The notes under the pieces: model-generated | Database searches by the model: none | What the model saw: only the letters and a program-made list of their open reading frames with translations | Told to the model about the DNA's origin: nothing | NCBI GenBank assembly: GCA_019426215.1 | Contig: CM033405.1 | Location: 28,488,199 to 28,552,198, forward strand | Source: Buddleja alternifolia | Lineage: Eukaryota > Streptophyta > Magnoliopsida > Lamiales > Scrophulariaceae | Reading direction: 5' to 3' | DNA length: 64,000 bases | Position numbers and translations under genes: made by a program | Shown: in pieces, positions 1 to 12,036 of the stretch | How positions within the stretch are numbered: the first letter of the stretch is position 1 | How the letters are laid out: every line of letters begins with the position of its first letter

Positions 1-665
1 GGAAGTGCGAGGTGTGTGCTTGGTGCACTAGTGTGTGTGTATGTATATATTATATTTTAGGAATTAATGAAGGAAAATATAATATGTGTATGTATAATAT
101 ATACACCCAATGCGTGTATAATGATTTTGCGTTTGTGGAAAACCTTATATTATTATTATTATTATTATGAATCTAATTAATTCACTCTACACAAGTTTAT
201 GAACTTGTGAAAGATTAATTCTTTTCTTTTCTTCTTCCTCTTCTCTCTGCATTAGAGCCTACACACTTATTTCATCCATTTTCTCCACAAGCCAAATATT
301 CGATCTCTTTAGGCTAGCGCTGAAAAAGAGGATCGATGGTACGAGTTAAGGCGTGTATAAACTTAGAGGCGCAACACTTGGGGCACTAGAGCAAATCGCG
401 TCAAGGGAATTGATTGGAGCAACGATCGGAGCAAGATGATTCAACCTTGAAGTAGATGAAGCATCAGAGAATTCAATCGGTGGATATTCATCAAAAAGGT
501 AACACCACGAGAAACACCCTTTGTATGTTTTTCGTAGATCGGATGATACCATGTCAACTTAATCCCTTGTTTAGGGATTGTGTTTAATTAATTTTTAAAT
601 ATCTATTTCAGTTGCATACACACAATCCTAGGGGATTAGACATTGTAGGGGTAGTGATCCCAACA
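1..665 (+). mobile_element. 3' end of a large LTR (element cut by window edge)
   Basis: The stretch ends in ATCCCAACA at 665, a CA-type LTR end. Its last 350 bases resemble the last 300 bases of the solo LTR at 53517-55547: both have a 'ggtacgarytaaggygtg' block, an 'accatgtcaac' block and a 'cttgtttaggg' block in the same order. No primer-binding site follows 665, so this is probably a solo or 3' LTR whose start lies left of the window. The short ORF on the minus strand at 346-552 lies wholly inside it and is not a gene. Confidence 0.6.
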
Positions 666-2137
666 TATTCGAATTGCAATTGTCCGGATGAGGTTTTTAG
701 CCTCTAAATGACATCTTGAAAGCTAAAATATTTCAAAAAATGCAACAACACAAAGTAGAACAAGTTTTGGAGGAAAAGATAACCTAAAATAGATTTAGAA
801 CCTATTTATAGGGCTGAAATCGGACTGAAAACCGCAGAATTCTCTTTGGGGTGCGCCTTTTGGCTGGCTGCGGTGCCACTTTCCAGTGACTCAGGTAGGC
901 TGGCAGGTCTCAGTAATTTAGCCATATCTCTTTCTATAGATGTTAGATTGAGACGATTCGGGTTGCTATAGAAAGCTAAGACATAAATCTAGAATTCTTT
1001 AGAAGAGACCAAGAACTGATTCATCCGTTAAAAAGACGTAAAATCCACCATAAAATGACATTTTGTTTTGATCTTTTGTGTTGTTCGCTTTCATTGTCTA
1101 TATTGCGTTCTTTCGGACATTTTTGATCTTCGTCTTTCACAAGTAAAATGAAGCTACCCTTTTAGCTTCATATTGACATAAGAATGGAGTTAGCTGGATA
1201 TCAGTAGAAAGTGTTACACCAGAAATGCTAACGTTGCGCTTGAGAAAAATGATCCTATAAGATAAAATCAAGACTTTAGACAAACATTAAGCAACAAAAA
1301 TTGAATAAAGCACTAGAATTAGATGAGATTACTAGACAAATAAAATACTTATCATTATTTCATGATAAAAGTGAGAAAAATTATTTTTAGGGATAAAAAA
1401 TGTGGTGTTAAAAGTGTGTTTGAATAATTTTTCTTTAAAGACAAATATGTAATGATTATAGTTGATGTGATATGTTTTTTGTTGTGAGAAACTTGTGCGA
1501 TTGGTGTTTTTAAATATATTTTGGTCAAACTCATCTATTTAAATATAAAAAAATGAATCTTATTTTGTATTAAAATATATGATTAATTTGACTCTCAGTA
1601 TTAAAAAATAACTAAAGAAACTCATTTAATCGATAAGTGAACTGTCAAATCATGAAAAATAAATATCTACTTATTCTCTTTTTTCCATGGAATTTAGTTT
1701 AAAATTAGCTAAAATATTGAGATATTTTTTTAAAATAACTCTAATGATTTGCCAACCAAAAATATTTTTCAGAGAAATTTTTTTCTAAAAATCATATTTT
1801 TATAATAGAGTTGGGTATCTAATTGAGGCATGATATATTCAATAATCAATTTTTTTCTCGATCAATAATTTAATATATAACTTAATTAGACCTTAACAAG
1901 ACAATCCTAAGTTATAAGCTAAGTTCCAACCAGCTTTTTATGAAAACTTGTGCAAGTATGATCAAAAGTTATATTAAATTAATAATAATGTGCAAGTGTG
2001 ATCAAAAGTTATATTAAATTAATAATAATCCCACAACCTATTCTCTGCTCATTTTTTCTATGCATGCCGAACCGGTGACTTTTGTGTTTATCTATGAACC
2101 ACACATAATACAATTTAATATTAATACAAAATAATAA
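666..2137. other. Intergenic, AT-rich
   Basis: No gene was recognised. 670-1200 is less AT-rich and has an LTR-like feel: read on the minus strand it has a TATA-like CCTATAAATAGG near 805-820. No TG..CA ends or flanking duplication could be fixed. The rest is AT-rich and holds the 40-bp tandem duplication listed separately. Confidence 0.4.
1950..2029. repeat. 40-bp direct tandem duplication
   Basis: Two adjacent copies (1950-1989 and 1990-2029) begin GTGCAAGTRTGATCAAAAG and end AATAATAAT. They differ at one base by eye, so the duplication is recent. Confidence 0.9.
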
Positions 2138-2450
2138 AAATTAGTGATAAAATATTGAGTGATAATTTGAAAATTGTCACTAATTCTTAAGTTTTAGTGA
2201 TGATTTTTTTTTATTTTTTCACAATAATAGGTTTTAATATATAGTACTGACAAAAATTTATGTAGAAGTTGTCACTTTTGATATTTAATAATAAGAGAAA
2301 TATTGATATTATTGATAATTAGTGACACAGCATTATTGACAATAATTATAATTATAACTCTATTTGTATTATTAATAATTTTTTACTATACATATTTATT
2401 AATTGTTTATAGTGACAATTTTAAAATAACTCTTGTCACTAAATTTTTTA
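2138..2450. mobile_element. CACTA-like relic (TAGTGACA subterminal repeats)
   Basis: Many short direct and inverted copies of TAGTGAYAA / TTGTCACTA are packed here, in the same order and spacing as in 10230-10661. Such dense subterminal repeats are typical of CACTA (En/Spm) ends. The segment ends about 330 bases upstream of the SAP start codon, so it forms part of that gene's distal promoter. No terminus is visible in this copy. Confidence 0.5.
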
Positions 2451-2496
2451 TCCTGCCTAAATAAAAATTATTATCATTTATTATTATATTTTGTTA

Positions 2497-2527
<31 letters not shown>

Positions 2528-2781
2528 CACACACACGAGATTGATGGAGACTAAAGCCATTAAACTAGTAAACCTTTTCTTTTCCTTTTATGTTAATTAA
2601 AAAATGCAAGTATCAAGTCCCCTTGGCTGAGTACAGAATCAGTCCCCACTTGTGGCCCTATTCATTATATGTCTCTATCTCTCTTTTTAGCTTTGCCTCC
2701 AAATCTTGCGGTTTCTTCCGTTACGACCTTAGAAGTAGTACTCTCTCAATAACAACAAAAAAGAAGAAGAAAAATACATAC
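2451..2781 (+). promoter_or_regulatory. SAP proximal promoter and 5' leader
   Basis: This is the interval between the CACTA-like relic and the SAP ATG at 2782. It contains a (TA)n tract followed by (CA)n at about 2495-2536, and a purine-rich AAGAAGAAGAAA stretch just before the ATG, as in many plant 5' leaders. The transcription start cannot be fixed from sequence alone. The reading frame is open upstream to 2590, but homology with SAP starts at the ATG at 2782. Confidence 0.4.
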
Positions 2782-5700
2782 ATGTCAACATCGTCTTCTT
2801 CTTCTTCTTCTGAAGGAGGAGACGGCGGCGGAGGTGGTGGCGGTGGCGGTGAGTTTGAAGGGCCTTCGTCTTCTCGTAGTAGGATGATGCGTTTTAGCAA
2901 TGGGGTTTGGCCAGAGCCATTTGTTGAAGCTCTTGCATTCCAAGTAGCCATTGATGCTTCTCGTGTTCTTGGCCGTCTTGCTGCTGCTCAAGCTCTATTC
3001 AACATTTTTCAGGTATTTTAATTTTCAATTTGATCTTCATGCACACACAAATACACTCACTGTGTGTGTGTGTGTGTGTTAATTTTTATTTGGTTTGAGA
3101 TGAGCTTTTTTATTTAATGATTGTAGGGTGTGAGTTGAGCATTTCTTGTTAGAAAGCAAATATTGCATTAAATTACGGAAAAATTCCTAACGGGTTATAA
3201 GTTATAGCACAAAATAATATCATTTTACTAATTATGTTGGGCCATATCTTTTTGACCAAATCCTTTTAGAAAATTTCAATAATATGATACAATTCAAGAT
3301 TGTCTTTGGATTCTACCAAGTAGGGTTTGCAAGACTATATGTGATGATGTTAGCATTTTTCGTTTATGATATTATTAATAGTCATTTAACGGCTCAAAAT
3401 CTCACTCGTGTAAAACAAATAAATTGCGTGAAAGTTATAATACTAATTTTGATAATAATGCAGAATTTGCTTTGGGTTTCCCATTTACTATATATATATA
3501 TATCACACATTTTAAGTAATTTTTATTGTGCGTCTGTTGGAAATGTGATTATTTAAAAAAAAAAAGGTGTTTAAAGTGTTATTTGAGCTTGGAAGATTGT
3601 AAATTTAAAATAAGTTGAAAGCAAGTCCACTTTTAACCAAACATTCACCAACTTATTGCATTTGTTTTTTAACTCTGAAACGGCAAAAGTATAGAAAACT
3701 TATCTTTATCAACACGAAAATTGCCCATTTTGGGACTGACTTTGTCCTTGCCATCTTTACATGGAAAAGGGTTCTTTTGGTTTTTAGATTTTCCTTCTCT
3801 TTGTTTCAACAACTCCCTTTTGAGCTCTATAAATCTTCAATACCTTTTTTGACTAAATTCCTTTCTTCCCATTGAGATTCTAATTTTGCCATCAAATATA
3901 ATGGATTGAGAAACAATACTGATAGAGACCGTTGAGGGGGTAATATCATATATGAGAGAGGTCTAGATCTATAGTCACGTGTTGATCTCCACCACACATA
4001 TCCGACACACATGTTCGAGTCTACGTGAAAATATATGAGAGTGTTTTCTATAGTCACATAATATTTCACAATGTCACGATTAAATCGTTTAATAAACGTG
4101 TCTTGGAGACAATGTTTTCTTAATTTTTCTTTACAACAATCCTCAACTTTATTTTTTTTTCCATTTTTTAGAAAATGAAAGACTTGGTCCAAAAGTAGCA
4201 GAAAGTGGACAAGTGCAATAAACAAGTAATAATGAGTAGTTTAGCATTAGTCTTTTCATATAATAATTTAAGAGGGCTTTATGGGACTTGGACTTGTACT
4301 TTTCCTTTAATTATGCATAATATTCTTTATTTTTCCAAAAAGATTATACACTTGATAATAAAACACAGCTAGCCTCAATGAAATATATATATCACAATAA
4401 CTATCTTTATTTAGATAATAACAATAATTGAATTATTGTGTGTTATCCTTTGGGTTTTTTGTAGTTGTCATCATATATATAAGTCGTCCCCTTCTATTCT
4501 AGTAGTCAATTTTGTATTGATGATTGTCAGAGTGAGATAGGTATGAACTATAGATTTCTCTTTTCATGTTCTGTATCTATCTGTACTTTTACTGTTCTGC
4601 CGTAGCTATCATAATACCCTGAATCATAACATTTAAGAGGGAAGTTGTCATCTGTTTTATTTGTAGCATACGACAATTACTCTATATACCTATACATATA
4701 TAGGACAGGTCTAATAAAACTAGACACCCCGCTACTTTACTTCATCTCTGTTTCACGTCTCCGAGCGCCTCTCTCTCTCTCTCTCTATATGTATATATAT
4801 ATATGCACACACGTATATATATATATATATGTCTAATTTAACTGAGATGGAGGGTTTTTTTTTTTTTTATCAAAAGAGATGGAGCTTTAAATGTCATTAA
4901 AATTCTCTATTTGATTTTGCTACGCTGCATTTATAAGGGCATGTAACATTATTATTTAATTGAAAGAATATTTTTGGAAAAAAAATTGATTTATTTATTA
5001 AATGAGAGCAGTATTTTTGGAGATGATAAGAGTGTGTGTGTGTATATATATATATATATTATTCATATTTGCTTGTAAAGCGTCCTGCCTAGTGTGGCTC
5101 TTAATTTGCCTACAGTCTTCATGCAATATTCATTAGTATGGAATGATTCTTAGAATAATTCGAAATTAATTAATTAAATCTTAGTATATGATAAATATTC
5201 GTATAAAGATGTTATAACGTAAAAATAATATTAGCGTGACGCATGAGATTTCAATCAAGTGGGATTTGGCATGCGACTCTTGGATTTGTAGGCGTAGCAG
5301 CTTTTCTGGTCAATATTTAATTTGTATGGGTGACAGGAGGGAGCATGAGTTAGGGTTTTCTTCCCAAGGTGGGCATGCATCTGGAATAAAACTTTAAAAA
5401 ATTTCACATGTTATTTTAATATTCACAATTTATATTAATATATATATATATATTTGATTCAATTAAGGATATTGTTAAAAACAATTTGTGCTGCCCTTAT
5501 CGTATGCATTTGTCCTTTATAATGTCGTCGTTTTTACATACATTATAACTATTTGAGTGCTAATTAATAATCTTCTTGCAATATATAAGTTAAATGACTT
5601 TACATTTTAATGTAACTAACATAATTAGCATGTGCTTAGTACATGGTAACCATATGAAAGATGTCTTTTTTACTTTGAAGTTTCAGAAGATTAATTCTTG

Positions 5701-7384
5701 TGTAACCCTAGTTTAGGCAGGTTGGACGGATTAATATAGCCAATGTTATAATAATATTCTTGTGAATTTATCTGGTATGCCAATAATATGGCTAGTGTAA
5801 TTTACGTTTAATATTTACAATATATTTTCTTATGGGGGTCAATTAAGGATATGTTTTCTGTATATCAATAGGAATTTAACCTGAAACTTGTCGAAAAAAT
5901 TAGGTGTTTAATATTAAGCAACTAAAGAAATTTATTAACAATTTATGCTCATATTTGTTCTTTCCCAATTCTAAGGATAAGAAAACAGGTTGTTGCAGGA
6001 CTAAGATTTTACTTGTTTATTTTTCTATTTGTGACCATTCTTAATTTTTTATCTGAGCCAAGTTTTACTAATGATTTATGCGATCATGCAATATTAGTAA
6101 TCTAAGCATGTATGTGCAATTAATATATATTCAATCTCACTGTATTGCTGCAATTTAAGTCGTGTGCTGGACCTAATTGCAGGTTTGTTCTACCTGGCGA
6201 GCCATATCACGATCCGAACTTCTATGGCAAAACCTCACCAGACATATATGGAACATTACAATCCTTGTGCGCGACACTTGGCGCGACGAGTACATCTACC
6301 ACCACCGGACCGCCAACAATTTCCGCACAGGCGAATATGTATACACAACCCTTCATTTTGTCCCGACTGATAACAATAACAACAACAATGACGGCCTCTC
6401 GTGTCGTCGCTTGGCGCTCTCCGACCACCATCTTGCAGCGGGGTTCGCTGATGGAGCGGTGCACCTATTCCATCTCCAGAGCCGACTCCACCTCTCCACC
6501 TTCTACCCTCAGCACCGTGATCGTCTTGGTCGCTTTTCTAGCGCTGTATCCGGGATCATCTTATCCGACATTCATCTTGTCTTTGCCACTTTGGATGGTG
6601 ACATTCATATGGCGGTCATCAATGGTGTCGCTCCTCTACGCAGAACGCATTTAGGCGATGTGGTGAATGACGGTGCTCTAGTCGACTTCTCGGGTTGTAA
6701 CCGGTGGTGGGTTGGCCTATATGCAGGTGGTTTCAATTTAAAATTCGCTATATATTTATTCGCGTGTTTGTTTTTTCTCATTGTTTTGAACATTCATCAG
6801 GTGTACCTGGCCGTGCGTTTCACATTTGGAATAGTGAAACAGAAGAACTACTTTTTGTTGGAGGCACATTAACTGATCCAGAAGCGGTAATGGGGTGGCA
6901 CCTATTGACTGAGCTAACCGACATTATTGGTCGAATTCGAGTGACGAGCCACGAGACAGCCGTGGCGTGCACAAGCCTCAGAGTTATTGTATTTGACTTG
7001 CAAAACCAAGGTGTAGTATTTGGCGAAGAAGAGTTTCGTCGGGGAATCATTGTGGGCACATTTGACACGAATGATGAGTCGGCCCTAATAATTGATGGGC
7101 GGGGTGCAGCTAGGGTTCGACGGGTGGGTAATTTGGAGGAAGTATGTAGGTTCACGATAAGGGGTGCCGCCTCGCAGAGGGAGATTTTGGGGTGTGTAAA
7201 TGATGGATATGGAGTAATATGTGGTGGGGGAGTGATTAGGGTTTGGGAGATTGTCAATGGACAATATTTGTATAGGCTTAGGGAGAGAATTGATGAATGC
7301 AATGCCCTCATTGCGGATAAAAGATATGTGGCTGCTTGTGCTTCTGATGCAACTATTCATGTGTGGGATTTTGGAGCTCAATAA
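2782..7384 (+). CDS. SAP: STERILE APETALA (SAP) F-box protein ortholog, 3 exons
   Basis: Exons are 2782-3012, 6183-6726 and 6801-7384, giving 1359 nt and 452 aa, close to the roughly 450 aa of Arabidopsis SAP. All junctions are GT-AG: CAG|GTATTT to TTGCAG|GTTTGT at phase 0, and GCAG|GTGGTT to TCAG|GTGTAC at phase 1. The start MSTSSSSSS with a Ser run and a Gly run matches SAP N-termini. An F-box-like region follows (about residues 42-100: VWPEPF, AIDAS, GRLAAAQAL, CSTWRAISRSELLWQ), then a WD40-like propeller with blocks such as TWRDEYIY, GFADGAVHLF, GVPGRAFHIWN, GTLTDPEAVMGWH and a final HVWDFGAQ. Known of the family: SAP is the substrate-recognition subunit of an SCF ubiquitin ligase that removes PEAPOD/KIX repressors, promoting meristemoid proliferation, organ size and normal flowers. 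The frame is intact. An Asn run (NNNNNN) sits in exon 2. Intron 1 (3170 bp) is very long compared with intron 2 (74 bp). Confidence 0.93.
3013..6182 (+). other. SAP intron 1 (3.17 kb)
   Basis: This is a GT-AG intron at phase 0. It is AT-rich, with (TG)n at 3061-3079, (CT)n(TA)n near 4770-4830 and a (TA)n run near 5045-5060. ORFs inside it (for example 3284-3556 and 3827-4225) have no recognisable domain and compositional bias, so I treat them as chance. No complete transposon ends were found. Confidence 0.75.
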
Positions 7385-7522
7385 TACCAATTGTTGGTGT
7401 TTAATTAAGTTAGCATTTTAAATTTTTTGTAGACGAAGAGGGGTTATTCTTCTGATGCTACTTCTCAGGTGTAGGATTTTGGAGCTCAATAACACCAATT
7501 GTTAGTGTTTAATTAAGTTAGC
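7341..7522 (+). repeat. Duplicated 3' end of SAP (74-bp units, 108 bp apart)
   Basis: Unit 1 (7341-7414) covers the last 14 codons of SAP plus stop and early 3' UTR. Unit 2 (7449-7522) repeats it downstream with about eight differences. Both contain GATTTTGGAGCTCAATAA and TTAATTAAGTTAGC. In unit 2 the Trp codon of HVWDF is TAG, so the extra copy is non-coding 3' UTR sequence. Confidence 0.85.
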
Positions 7523-8484
7523 TTGTCAAATTTTTCGGGTTGCAGTCACCAAGTCAAGACTACGGTGCTTTTATTAATATGTCAAATTTCTTGTGGGCCA
7601 ATAGGTAGTAGCTAGGGGGAATTAGGGTTTCAGGATTTTGGTCATTTTCTTGAGATTCCCAATTTGATTGCTTTGATAGGGACATGGAGTAGTACGTACT
7701 GCTTCTTTTTAGGTTGAGTTTTTGACCTTTGTCCTCTGTATGAAAGACCAAAATAGCTCTTTTTTCGTTCTTCCTTTTCCTAGCGGAGCAAATGTACCCT
7801 TCAACTTTCATTTTGTACAAACTCTATTTGATGGGAATTTATAATTTTCTAGCCAGAAAATATTCTGTACTTGCATTGAAATAATTACTGTTTTTTTCGT
7901 TCTTTTGAAGTTGTCTCGTAATATCATTTCCTTTTTGAAAGATTATTCTATTTTATTTTAAGTAATGATGTGATATATTTTAATTCAGGATAATTTTGTG
8001 AATTATCCGTCCGGAAAGTTTACTTCTTTCAATCATATATAAATCTGCAATACAAGAAGCCATATAAATGCGATTCACATTATGATTATATGTTGGATCG
8101 ACTTCATCAAGACAAATACGTACAACCATACTGCACTAAAACTGTATAATATTGGATACAATGATACAAAATTTCAAAAATATGGTTTTGATTATAACAA
8201 TTTAATATCCACTATCGATCGATATGGTTTATTAAATTTAGTATAAAATATGCGCAAAATCCGGACCGTGTGCATTCCTAGTGGCAATTGACTTAAATTT
8301 AATAAAACAGTACTTTATGAAATTATTAAAAATAATACTATAAGTGAGATGTTTTAAAAAATTCTATTCTTTTGTTCGCGCATGACTTGCATGCATCTCA
8401 TAATTTGGGAACCTCTCATGAATTTTTTAATGTGTTACACCTTTTTTTCTTTTTTGCATTATTAATATTTATATCTATATTTTT
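7523..8484. other. Intergenic downstream of SAP
   Basis: It probably includes the SAP 3' UTR and polyadenylation region in its first few hundred bases. No further gene is supported. The minus-strand ORF at 7560-7820 has no recognisable domain. Confidence 0.5.
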
Positions 8485-9090
8485 AGGGATGATAATGGGG
8501 CATGGTTAGATGGGTATTCGTCCCAAACCCGCCCTAGTGGGGCGGACGGGTTGGGGTACATCAAATGGGTTATGGGGCTGGTTATGAATATTAAATTTAT
8601 GACCCGAAAGAGTATTGGGCGGGTAGTGGGTATGGTGCAACCCGCCCCACCAATATTATTCTGATAAATAGATTTTTAATTTTTATTTAATATCTTCAAC
8701 ATAAATTATTCATAACTTAACTTCTTTTATTTTTTTTATTAAACTTTATTTGTTAACCAAAATTGATTAGTGAAGACGTGAAGTTGAAAAGTATCATAAA
8801 GAGACAAAAACTCTTTTTTTAATTACTGATTTGATTATTATTTGTATGAATTTTCATGATGTTTATCTGTGTTGTAAGTTTATTAGTTGTTGGGTTATTC
8901 GAATTCGGGTCGAATGATTGAAGGTTGGATTAATTAATAAATTTTCATGACTCATTCGGGCTTAATGGGTAAAACCCGAACTCGCTGGGTATTTGGCGGG
9001 GTGGGGCGTGGAGTGGATATCAATAAAATTAAATGGAGAGCGTAGCGGGTTTTGGCAAACCCGCTTCATATCTATCCCATTGTCATCCCT
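8485..9090. mobile_element. Small non-autonomous element with terminal inverted repeats
   Basis: The left end reads AGGGATGATAATGGG and the right end (reverse complement) AGGGATGACAATGGG, 14 of 15 identical. The interior has several GGGCGGGT / ACCCGCCCC blocks on both strands near the ends. It is about 606 bp with no coding capacity. No convincing target duplication was found, so the superfamily is undecided (hAT- or Mutator-like MITE). Confidence 0.6.
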
Positions 9091-10229
9091 ATATATCTTT
9101 ATACCGTAGATGCACATCTATTGTAAAAATATGATAGATTTGAGAGAGTTTCTGTGAAGTTTGATCTAACTAATATATCCGAACGATAACATTGGGGTTA
9201 AACTCAATTTATCACTTGTACTATATGATTGTATCAGTTAATTTTTTCTATTAATAAAAGTTTCAAATAGCTCCTAAACAATATTGTAAGATAAAATATC
9301 ATGGAATTGTGTTAAATAATAAATTCACTTTTCAGCCTCTTAATTTACAATTTTTAAAGCACTTTTTTTTTTTGATAATTTTTAAAGCATATGTCTCCCT
9401 TTACAATCAAATTTTAATTGATTTGACATCAAAATTATCCAATGACAACTCTATGAATTAAATTAACCTTTAAATAAATCTAAATTCACAATATAAAAGT
9501 ACAATTGTATAGCATAGAGAGATGAAGCAATATACTTTACACGATCTCATATAAGTTTATATGGCTAACATCATACATATTTTTCATGAAAAAGTTGTGC
9601 TATAATGGACATTATTGCTTATTGTAATAAATAAAAATTTACTTTGTTTAATCTCAAACTCTCATTATGTCTTCTCATCTTCTTCTTTTTCTCTCTTTTG
9701 TTCTATGTAAAGAGAAGACGAATAAGAAATGGAATAAAAAAATAAATTGAACATTCACTATGATAAGCAAATTATGATTTGAAATATTTAATGTGATAGT
9801 AAAAATAATTAATGAGATGTCTAAATTACCAAATAATATGCGGAACCTCTTTAATTTCTACTCCAAAATTTGTAAGAGAGATTAAAATAAAATTACTCTT
9901 TCAGTTTTTTTATTTTCGTTTATTGCAAGGGAGTTGATATTGTAGCTTCATTGTTCACTATTTTTCTCAAAGAATTTACATTGAGTAGTGGAGCCCCAAT
10001 AATATATTTGGAGTGCTAATGTCATTTTTCTTATTGCAATAGTCAATAAAACAAATCCATAAGATAAAAACTTTTGTTGATTATAAAATAAGATAAATAA
10101 TGAACTACTTATTTATTAAAAACTTTTTTTTTGGTAATCAATTTATTAAAAACTTGCTTAAGACATTATATGATCAAATTGATCAATAACCACATGAAGG
10201 AAATTGAGAATCGATAATCACTAAATAAA
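9091..10229. other. Intergenic, AT-rich
   Basis: Low-complexity AT-rich DNA. No ORF, inverted-repeat element or RNA gene was recognised. Confidence 0.5.
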
Positions 10230-10661
10230 TAAATAAAATATTAGTGACAAAATATCAAGTGACAATATTAAAAGTGTCGCAATTATATATATTAAGTGAA
10301 AACAATTTTTGTTTTGTCACAAAATAGTTTCCGTATGTGCAATAGTGATAAAAATTGTATACAAGTTGTCACACTTTGATAATTAGCGACAAGAAAATTA
10401 TTGTCATTATTGACACTTTGTAACGCATGTATAGTGACACCTTAATGATAACAAATAAAGTTGTCATTTTATTTGTATTGTCATTAAGTTGTCACTATGA
10501 ATATGTCACTAATTGTCAATAGAGACAACTTAAAAAATACTATCGTCACTAACAATTATTATTGTGACAAAATAAAAATTATTGTCACTGATTAAGTATA
10601 TTTAGTGACAATTTTAATATTCACTTTAATTTTTGCCACAAATACTATTTTTTTGGTAGTG
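10230..10661 (-). mobile_element. CACTA-like transposon terminus
   Basis: Read on the minus strand it begins CACTACCAAAAAAATAGT (ending at 10661 on the plus strand as TTTTTTGGTAGTG) and continues with many TAGTGACA/TGTCACTA subterminal repeats. CACTA termini of plant En/Spm elements have this form. The matching opposite end is not evident. A related repeat cluster lies at 11161-11410. Confidence 0.6.
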
Positions 10662-10894
10662 TATTTAATTTACTTAAAATAATTTACTATATTATTTGTC
10701 ATAGTTATTTTTAATTGAAAATAACTATATGTTAGAATTATGCTTAATTAAGAATTTTCATGAGTTTAGTTTATTTCTTTTTCCTTTTTCTATTTCTATT
10801 TTGTGAGGAATAAAATTGAATGAAAGGAAAATTGAATGAAAGGAAAAATAGAAACCAAGGATAAAAAAGATATATATATATATATATATATATA

Positions 10895-11160
10895 TTCACA
10901 CACATGGGAGATGAGTGACAAATTTTAGTATATCAGAGAAGGGTTTTGTTAAAGAACACTACTTCAATGGAGGTGGACGCAAATAACACCAACAATTGTA
11001 TATATGTTGACTCTCATATATATATATATATAGATTTTCACACACATGGGAGATGAGTGACAAATTTTAGTATATCAGAGAAGGGTTTTGTTAAAGAACA
11101 ATACTTCAATGGAGGTGGATGCAAATAACACCAACAATTGTATATATGTTGACTCTCATA
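10895..11160. repeat. 124-bp tandem duplication separated by (TA)n
   Basis: The units 10895-11018 and 11037-11160 both start TTCACACACATGGGAGATG and end GTTGACTCTCATA. They differ at about two positions. Each is preceded by a (TA)n run (about 10870-10894 and 11017-11032). It sits between the two CACTA-like segments. Confidence 0.9.
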
Positions 11161-11410
11161 AACATTAGTGACAAAAAAGTTGTTGTCACTATTGATAATT
11201 AGTGACACATGTTTATGTGATAATTTAGTGACAACAAATATACTTGTTACTGTATTTGTGTTGTCATGAATTTGTCAATAAATATGTATCACTAATTATT
11301 ATTAGCAATAACTGAAAGATAGTTCTTGTCTCTAAAAATTATTATCATAATGAAGTAAATATTCTTGTCACTTATTATGTATATCTGGTGACGCATTTTG
11401 ACAATGGCAC
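11161..11410. mobile_element. CACTA-like subterminal repeat block
   Basis: Clustered TTAGTGACAA and TTGTCACTA motifs in both orientations resemble 2138-2450 and 10230-10661. It is probably part of the same decayed element or of a sibling copy. No coding sequence remains. Confidence 0.45.
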
Positions 11411-11522
11411 TTCACAGGTTACCTTATTCATTTAATGACATTAGTTATACGATTAAAAGAAATGATAAAGAAAGAATTTGTTGATCACCAATTAAGATAA
11501 AAAGATTTGTGCTCATGAATAT

Positions 11523-11979
11523 TGTTGTGTTTGATAGAAGAAATCAATGAATGTTGTGTATGAATGTGTAATCAGTAAACTCAAAGATTCAACCTATTGA
11601 ATTAGAAGATGAACAAAGAATCAAGAACACTCAAAGAATTTTACGTGGTTCGGTGTTAATCACCTACATCCACGACAGCAGCACACTCTTTTCTTTTAAG
11701 ATGAATAATGAGTACAAGTTACTAGTTTAATCTGCAAGCTATCATCTATTTATACATACAGCTTGCTCACACTTCCCTTGATTCCTATATCTATATGTGT
11801 ATCTATTTAACTGGCTAACAAACCATTTATATCACATGGCTTAAAAACCAGTTACAAAAACAGTTACAACAAACTCTAGTAACTAACTGAGATATACTAT
11901 ACTTTCTAAATGTATATCTCCTGCCAAAAATAGACACTAATACACATATAATAGCCAGCTATTCAACTAACATTTAACA
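11523..11979 (-). repeat. 3' LTR of the copia element (plus-strand left)
   Basis: 457 bp, TG...CA. It is followed at 11980-11991 by ATTCTCCACCTT, whose reverse complement is the purine-rich tract that primes plus-strand synthesis, as expected next to the 3' LTR of a minus-strand element. Confidence 0.93.
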
Positions 11980-12036
11980 ATTCTCCACCTTAGTTGCATA
12001 GCTCCAGAGTTACTGCTTCAAGCCTCAACAAGAGGC

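Noticed and set aside
2721..2991. Minus-strand ORFs with Pro and Arg runs over SAP exon 1
   Set aside because: Shadows of the Ser/Gly codon repeats of SAP exon 1 on the opposite strand.
4645..4836. ORF ending in Tyr/Ile repeats
   Set aside because: Product of the (CT)n/(TA)n microsatellites in SAP intron 1.
6145..7390. Several overlapping ORFs on both strands in the SAP exons
   Set aside because: Only the frame joined by the two GT-AG introns gives continuous SAP homology; the others are frame shadows.
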